DNA of 64,000 nucleotides, taken from positions 46,023 to 110,022 of the forward strand of contig MWER01000008.1 in assembly GCA_002071175.1 (NCBI GenBank), written 5' to 3'. The DNA is from Bacteroidetes bacterium ADurb.Bin037. GTDB taxonomy: Bacteria > Bacteroidota > Bacteroidia > Bacteroidales > UBA932. Below the pieces are notes generated by a model. It did not search any database and was not told the origin of the DNA. It saw nothing but the letters and a program-made list of their open reading frames with translations. The first letter of the stretch is position 1; each line of letters starts with the position of its first letter. This document shows positions 60,343-64,000 of the stretch, one piece after another. The position numbers were made by a program, and so were the translations under genes.

Positions 60343-62412
60343 TTACCGCTTTTTCACGCCTTTTGCGAAGGGGAATAATTTACGCATAAGCGCGTCGGGC
60401 CGGGGATCGCGACCGCGAAACCTGCGGTACAATACATCGGGATCCTCTGAATTTCCCGTTGAAAGAATATGTTTACGGAATGAACCGGCTACCTGGCGGT
60501 CAAAAATACCTTTTTCCCTGAACAACTCATAGGCGTCGGCTTCCAACACTTCCGCCCATTTATAAGAATAGTATCCGGCACTGTAGCCTCCTGCAAAAAT
60601 GTGAGAAAAGGAAGGAGATATGGCCGTCCCGGGTATAAGGGGCAACACGGCAGAGCGGCCCAGGACCGATCCTTCGTAAAGGACAATATCCGTATCGGGC
60701 ACACTGGATACATCGTGCCAGGCCATATCCAAGATGCCATAGTGAAGTTGCCTGACCTGTCCGTATCCGGCAAGAAAATTCCGGGATGCCACTATCTTGT
60801 CTATCATTGACAGGGGAATGGGCTCCCCGCTCCGGTAATGCAGTGCGAAAGACTGCAGGAATGCCGGTTCGTATGCCCAGTTCTCCAGTATTTGGGAGGG
60901 TAGTTCCACAAAGTCGCGTACTACGTTGGTCCCTGTAAGCGAACCGTACGTACCTTCAGCCAATATCCCGTGCAGGCAATGGCCAAATTCATGGAACAAG
61001 GTTGTCACTTCGCCGAATGTCAGCAGGGATGGCATGGTAGAGGTCGGTTTGGTGAAGTTGGTCACCAATGAAACCAGGGGCCGGTATTCCTGTCCGCCCA
61101 TTATATACTGCCGGCGGTATGCAGTCATCCAGGCACCGGGCCGTTTACTCTGGCGGGGATAATAGTCTACATAGAGCAGTGCCATAAAACGTCCGCTCTC
61201 ATCGTTCACACGGAATACTTTAACATCCGGGTGATAAACCGACACTTCCGGAACCGGCGAAAATGTTAGTCCGTATAACTTCCCGGCCAGCGAAAAAACG
61301 GCTTGTTCAACTTTGTCCAGGGAAAAATAGGGTTTGAGCAATTCTTCACTGAGACCGTATTTTTCTTCCCTGAATTTTTCCGACCAATAGGAGAAATCCC
61401 AAGGCATCAGCTGTTCCTTAAATCCTTTTGAACGTGCATATAGATCAATTTCCGCGACTTCCTGACGGGCATAGGGCAATGTCCTGTCCAGCAAATCCTG
61501 CAGAAACAGATTTACCGTCCGGGCATCTTTGGCCATCCGGTTTTCCAATACATAATCCGAATATTTCCCATAACCCAGCATGTTGGCCGATTCAAGACGC
61601 AACATAACAATCCGGCGAATCAGTTCTTGGTTGCTGTGTTGATACAGGCAGCGGCTGTTATAAGCCTTCCAGATATCTTTCCTCAAAGCCCTGCAACTGC
61701 TGAATTTAATGAAGCCCCCATAGCTGGGGTAATCCAAGGTGAAAATCCATCCGTCCATATTACGGATCGCCGCAGCTTCTTTGCCCATCTCTACCATATA
61801 GGGCGGAAGCCCGTCCAGGTCTTCTTCTTTGCTAATGTGAAGGGTATAAGCATTGGTAGCTGCCAGGACGTTGCTTGAAAACTGAAGGGTTAAGAGTGAA
61901 AGCTGCTCCTGAATTCTGCCATAGACTTCTTTCTTTTCCGGGGAAAGGTTCGCACCACCTCGTACAAAGTCTTTGTAAGTTTCCTCCAGTAAACGGGATT
62001 GTTCCCCGGTAAGGGCAAGCGAGTCTTTTTGCTTTTGTACTTCTTTTACCCTTTGAAAAAGTTTGTCGTTTAGCAAGACATAAAGGGAATATTCCGTAAG
62101 CAAAGGAGAAAGTTCTTGTGCCAGCTGCTGCAACCGGTCAGAGGTATGTGCCTCATTCAGATTGAAAAAGATGGTACTTACCCAAGTGACTTCCTGTCCT
62201 GCACGCTCAAGTGCTTCTACGGTATTGGCAAATGTAGGAGCTTCCGGGAAGGAAGTTATGGCATCAATCTGCTTTTTGGCCAGTTCAATAGCCCGGATCA
62301 GGGCCGGTTTGTAGTCCGTCACAGTAATACGGTCAAAAGGAGGCTCTCCGTATGTGTTTTGCGAAGTTTCAAGTAAAGGGTTATACGTGTTCACAGGTAA
62401 AGAAGTTTCCAC
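60343..62412 (-). CDS. M3-family oligopeptidase (Dcp/OpdA-like, GTG start)
   Basis: This 689-residue zinc metallopeptidase, probably cytoplasmic as there is no signal peptide, degrades oligopeptides. The zinc site is HEFGH (His474, His478) with the third ligand Glu503 in DFVELPSQ. The C-terminal block YYSYKWAEVLEADAYELF is typical of peptidyl-dipeptidase Dcp and oligopeptidase A. No ATG is available near the expected start: the frame opens just after a TAA, so GTG 62412 or GTG 62394 must be used. Both give a normal family length. Confidence 0.9.
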   Translation of the reverse strand: METSLPVNTYNPLLETSQNTYGEPPFDRITVTDYKPALIRAIELAKKQIDAITSFPEAPTFANTVEALERAGQEVTWVSTIFFNLNEAHTSDRLQQLAQELSPLLTEYSLYVLLNDKLFQRVKEVQKQKDSLALTGEQSRLLEETYKDFVRGGANLSPEKKEVYGRIQEQLSLLTLQFSSNVLAATNAYTLHISKEEDLDGLPPYMVEMGKEAAAIRNMDGWIFTLDYPSYGGFIKFSSCRALRKDIWKAYNSRCLYQHSNQELIRRIVMLRLESANMLGYGKYSDYVLENRMAKDARTVNLFLQDLLDRTLPYARQEVAEIDLYARSKGFKEQLMPWDFSYWSEKFREEKYGLSEELLKPYFSLDKVEQAVFSLAGKLYGLTFSPVPEVSVYHPDVKVFRVNDESGRFMALLYVDYYPRQSKRPGAWMTAYRRQYIMGGQEYRPLVSLVTNFTKPTSTMPSLLTFGEVTTLFHEFGHCLHGILAEGTYGSLTGTNVVRDFVELPSQILENWAYEPAFLQSFALHYRSGEPIPLSMIDKIVASRNFLAGYGQVRQLHYGILDMAWHDVSSVPDTDIVLYEGSVLGRSAVLPLIPGTAISPSFSHIFAGGYSAGYYSYKWAEVLEADAYELFREKGIFDRQVAGSFRKHILSTGNSEDPDVLYRRFRGRDPRPDALMRKLFPFAKGVKKR

Positions 62413-62622
62413 TTAGTAAAAGTAATGATATTTCACATATTTTGATGTTGTATCCCACAGTGGAAAGATGTTCTTCCGATTTGAGAAGACTCAACAATGC
62501 TTCAGCAATTCTTAACCGGTAACGTTCCGGGACAATTTCACAATTACTGCGCTTAATCTTTAGGTTTGGGTTTTGGATAGTGTCCCATAAAAAAAGTGAA
62601 GTCAAGTAATGTAATGTAAACT

Positions 62623-62656
62623 AAAAAGGCTGGGGGTAACATTCCTCCAGCCTTTT
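62623..62656 (-). terminator. Terminator of fimbrillin/FISUMP gene
   Basis: On the minus strand, AAAAGGCTGGAGG (62656-62644) pairs with the complement at 62636-62624 with one mismatch, followed by TTTTT-AGTTT. It lies about 26 bases after the stop at 62682. Confidence 0.75.
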
Positions 62657-62681
62657 ATGGTGTAACAGTCTTTGTGTGCAC

Positions 62682-64000
62682 TTAATTCCGGACACAACGG
62701 ACGGAAAAACCGAAATCCCCATTTAAGGCAATTCTGTAGACGGTGCTTTTATTATACCCCATACTCCTGACATAAATATCACTGTCGGTTTTTTTCGTGG
62801 AAGTCCACCAGTAGCCATAGTATTTATAATTCCTGAAATCATTCACGTCATTATTGCGACAACCCCCCGGAAGGGCTGTAAACCCGCTTGAGTTGGTTCC
62901 ATAGTTGCCGGACTCCCAGTGAAGTGTTCCGATTTCTTTCAGTTGATCACCTTCGTCTGTACCTCGAGCAACTCCTTCTTTGTTTGCGTCTTCTGGTGAC
63001 ATCCCCAATTGCATTTCCAATTGTTTCCACTCTGCATCACTGGGTAAATGCCACCCGTCCGGACAAATGCCTTGTACGCCGCTGGGATTATTATCGCTGC
63101 TTGCAGCCCCAGCCATAGCTTCATCCCAGTTATACAACACCCCATAGGTTTGATAATTGGCTGTGGTTTTAGCTGTTGCCACATCTGTGCCATTATAACC
63201 GTAAACATAATATCCACCATTATCGTCAAAAGGATATACTTCCGGCAGATACGCCAGGTTTTTTGCCATCCAGGTCTGGGTGCCAATTGTGACATATGGG
63301 TATATCTGACCATCACGGAAATCCTTAAACTCCTGTACCCATCCTGCACTTTCCGTGTCCAGTGTTACCACATATTTCTTGCCCTTTTTAAAACCTCCTG
63401 TCGGTTGTGCTTTAGAGATTTCTTTCCAGGTCCCATCATTAAAATTCAAGGCAATCCGCAAGTCTTCATTGTGATTTCCTTCCATCACCATCATGTATAC
63501 GCTGATAGGTGAACCGGAAAGTGGAGCAGGGGTGGTTAGCGTAACAGTTACATATCTGGAAAGATTGTTAAAGTTATACAAATAGCTAGTCGGCGAAAGT
63601 TTAATCTTGCCATCGCATGTCATCCAATCGACTCCAGTAAGTCTGATCTTTTTCAGACTCCCGCTACCGGTAATCTTGAATTCAATCATGCAATTCCAAT
63701 GGATAAACTCGAAGTTTACCGGTCCGGGAGAGCTAGCTGTTGTGGGAATCGCCACCATCATATAATCCAATGCCCCAATATGATCCGTATTATTTGCTGC
63801 AGACTGTGTCTGTTCCGAAGGCAGGGAAAAGGGCACGGCAGTATGATCCCCGGTATATGCTGAATTATAAGGGTAATAGGCATAAAAATTATGCGCTCCT
63901 GCCCCCCAGATTAAAGAACCTGTAAAGGCCGAACTTTTTCCATTGCTTTGTGCGGTATAAGGTATGTTGTTGTTCGGTGCTGCTGCCTGGGGCGAAAAGA
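62682..64000 (-). CDS. Fimbrillin-like/FISUMP surface protein (partial, 5' end off window)
   Basis: About 439 codons are visible, open to the right edge, so the N-terminus and any lipobox are missing. The first half resembles the Mfa-like fimbrillin family (HNFYAYYPYNSAY, VNFEFIHWNCMIEFKITGSG). From about 62690 to 63310 it is a Fibrobacter-succinogenes-type paralogous (FISUMP) domain: WMAKNLAYLPEV, GICPDGWHLPSDAEWKQLE, GFTALPGGCRN, YWWTSTK and FSVRCVRN at the end. Such proteins are surface lipoproteins or fimbrial tip-like adhesins in Bacteroidales. The internal GTG at 63836 is not the start. It ends before a clear terminator. Confidence 0.85.
   Translation of the reverse strand, partial: FSPQAAAPNNNIPYTAQSNGKSSAFTGSLIWGAGAHNFYAYYPYNSAYTGDHTAVPFSLPSEQTQSAANNTDHIGALDYMMVAIPTTASSPGPVNFEFIHWNCMIEFKITGSGSLKKIRLTGVDWMTCDGKIKLSPTSYLYNFNNLSRYVTVTLTTPAPLSGSPISVYMMVMEGNHNEDLRIALNFNDGTWKEISKAQPTGGFKKGKKYVVTLDTESAGWVQEFKDFRDGQIYPYVTIGTQTWMAKNLAYLPEVYPFDDNGGYYVYGYNGTDVATAKTTANYQTYGVLYNWDEAMAGAASSDNNPSGVQGICPDGWHLPSDAEWKQLEMQLGMSPEDANKEGVARGTDEGDQLKEIGTLHWESGNYGTNSSGFTALPGGCRNNDVNDFRNYKYYGYWWTSTKKTDSDIYVRSMGYNKSTVYRIALNGDFGFSVRCVRN

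Noticed and set aside
62381..62605. Small minus-strand frame overlapping the M3 peptidase start
   Set aside because: I considered a transposase remnant, but there is no recognisable motif and no inverted repeats; it overlaps the M3 gene start.
1..64000. CRISPR array, insertion sequence or prophage
   Set aside because: No regularly spaced direct repeats, cas genes, transposase or integrase genes were seen; gene content and composition look chromosomal throughout.

Overview
The window is a chromosomal segment of a Bacteroidota bacterium, most likely order Bacteroidales. The evidence is lineage-typical protein families (DUF4402, DUF4270, DUF4249, DUF4294, DUF3098, GSCFA, Mfa-like fimbrillin, carboxypeptidase-regulatory TonB receptors), many TAnnTTTG promoter boxes just ahead of genes, and a C-minus rpsN/rpmJ pair. 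Family or genus cannot be assigned from what is visible. Most of the window is ordinary core genome with dense, often overlapping reading frames.

Layout. 1-3565: part of an Rnf ferredoxin:NAD oxidoreductase operon (rseC-like, rnfB, rnfC, rnfD running off the left edge). 3568-10979: a DUF3108 protein, dnaB, a PLP aminotransferase, a C4 zinc-ribbon coiled coil, a Nif3-like protein, a MerR regulator and two tandem M23 peptidases, all on the minus strand. 11066-16778: alaS, an LptF/LptG permease, fmt and thiamine pyrophosphokinase on the plus strand. 16729-26053: a TonB receptor/DUF4249 lipoprotein pair, HU, a GSCFA protein, a nucleoside transporter, a threonine-dehydrogenase-like SDR, a second LptF/LptG permease and tgt. 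26134-36828: a 22-gene ribosomal/secY/map/infA/rpoA operon that starts at rplP behind its own promoter; the usual upstream rpsJ-to-rpsC part is absent here. 37018-46504: envelope and core genes (M19 dipeptidase, DUF4294, lpxH, uppP, DUF3098, ftsX, a GT5-like protein, DUF4270, tRNA-Lys joined to a rhodanese gene, rnc, fabF, acpP). 46657-52779: a secreted protein of unknown function, DUF6263, a lone DUF4402 protein behind a sigma-54-like promoter, a DPP5-type S9 peptidase and cysS. 53159-60312: a hybrid histidine kinase, an NtrC-type response regulator, four further DUF4402 proteins and a PapD-like chaperone. 60343-64000: an M3 peptidase and a fimbrillin/FISUMP surface protein cut by the right edge.

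The most interesting part is 48.4-60.3 kb. All five small secreted DUF4402 proteins end in alternating hydrophobic residues with a penultimate Tyr or Phe, the C-terminal signature that PapD-type chaperones bind in pilus subunits. A PapD-like chaperone gene lies among four of them, but no usher gene is present in the window. A phosphorelay kinase and a sigma-54 activator lie next to the cluster, a sigma-54-like promoter precedes the outlying DUF4402 gene, and a phased GGGGAAATT operator array precedes the kinase gene. Together these suggest a regulated chaperone-dependent surface-fibre or adhesin system that may work without a classical usher. This is inference from sequence and context.
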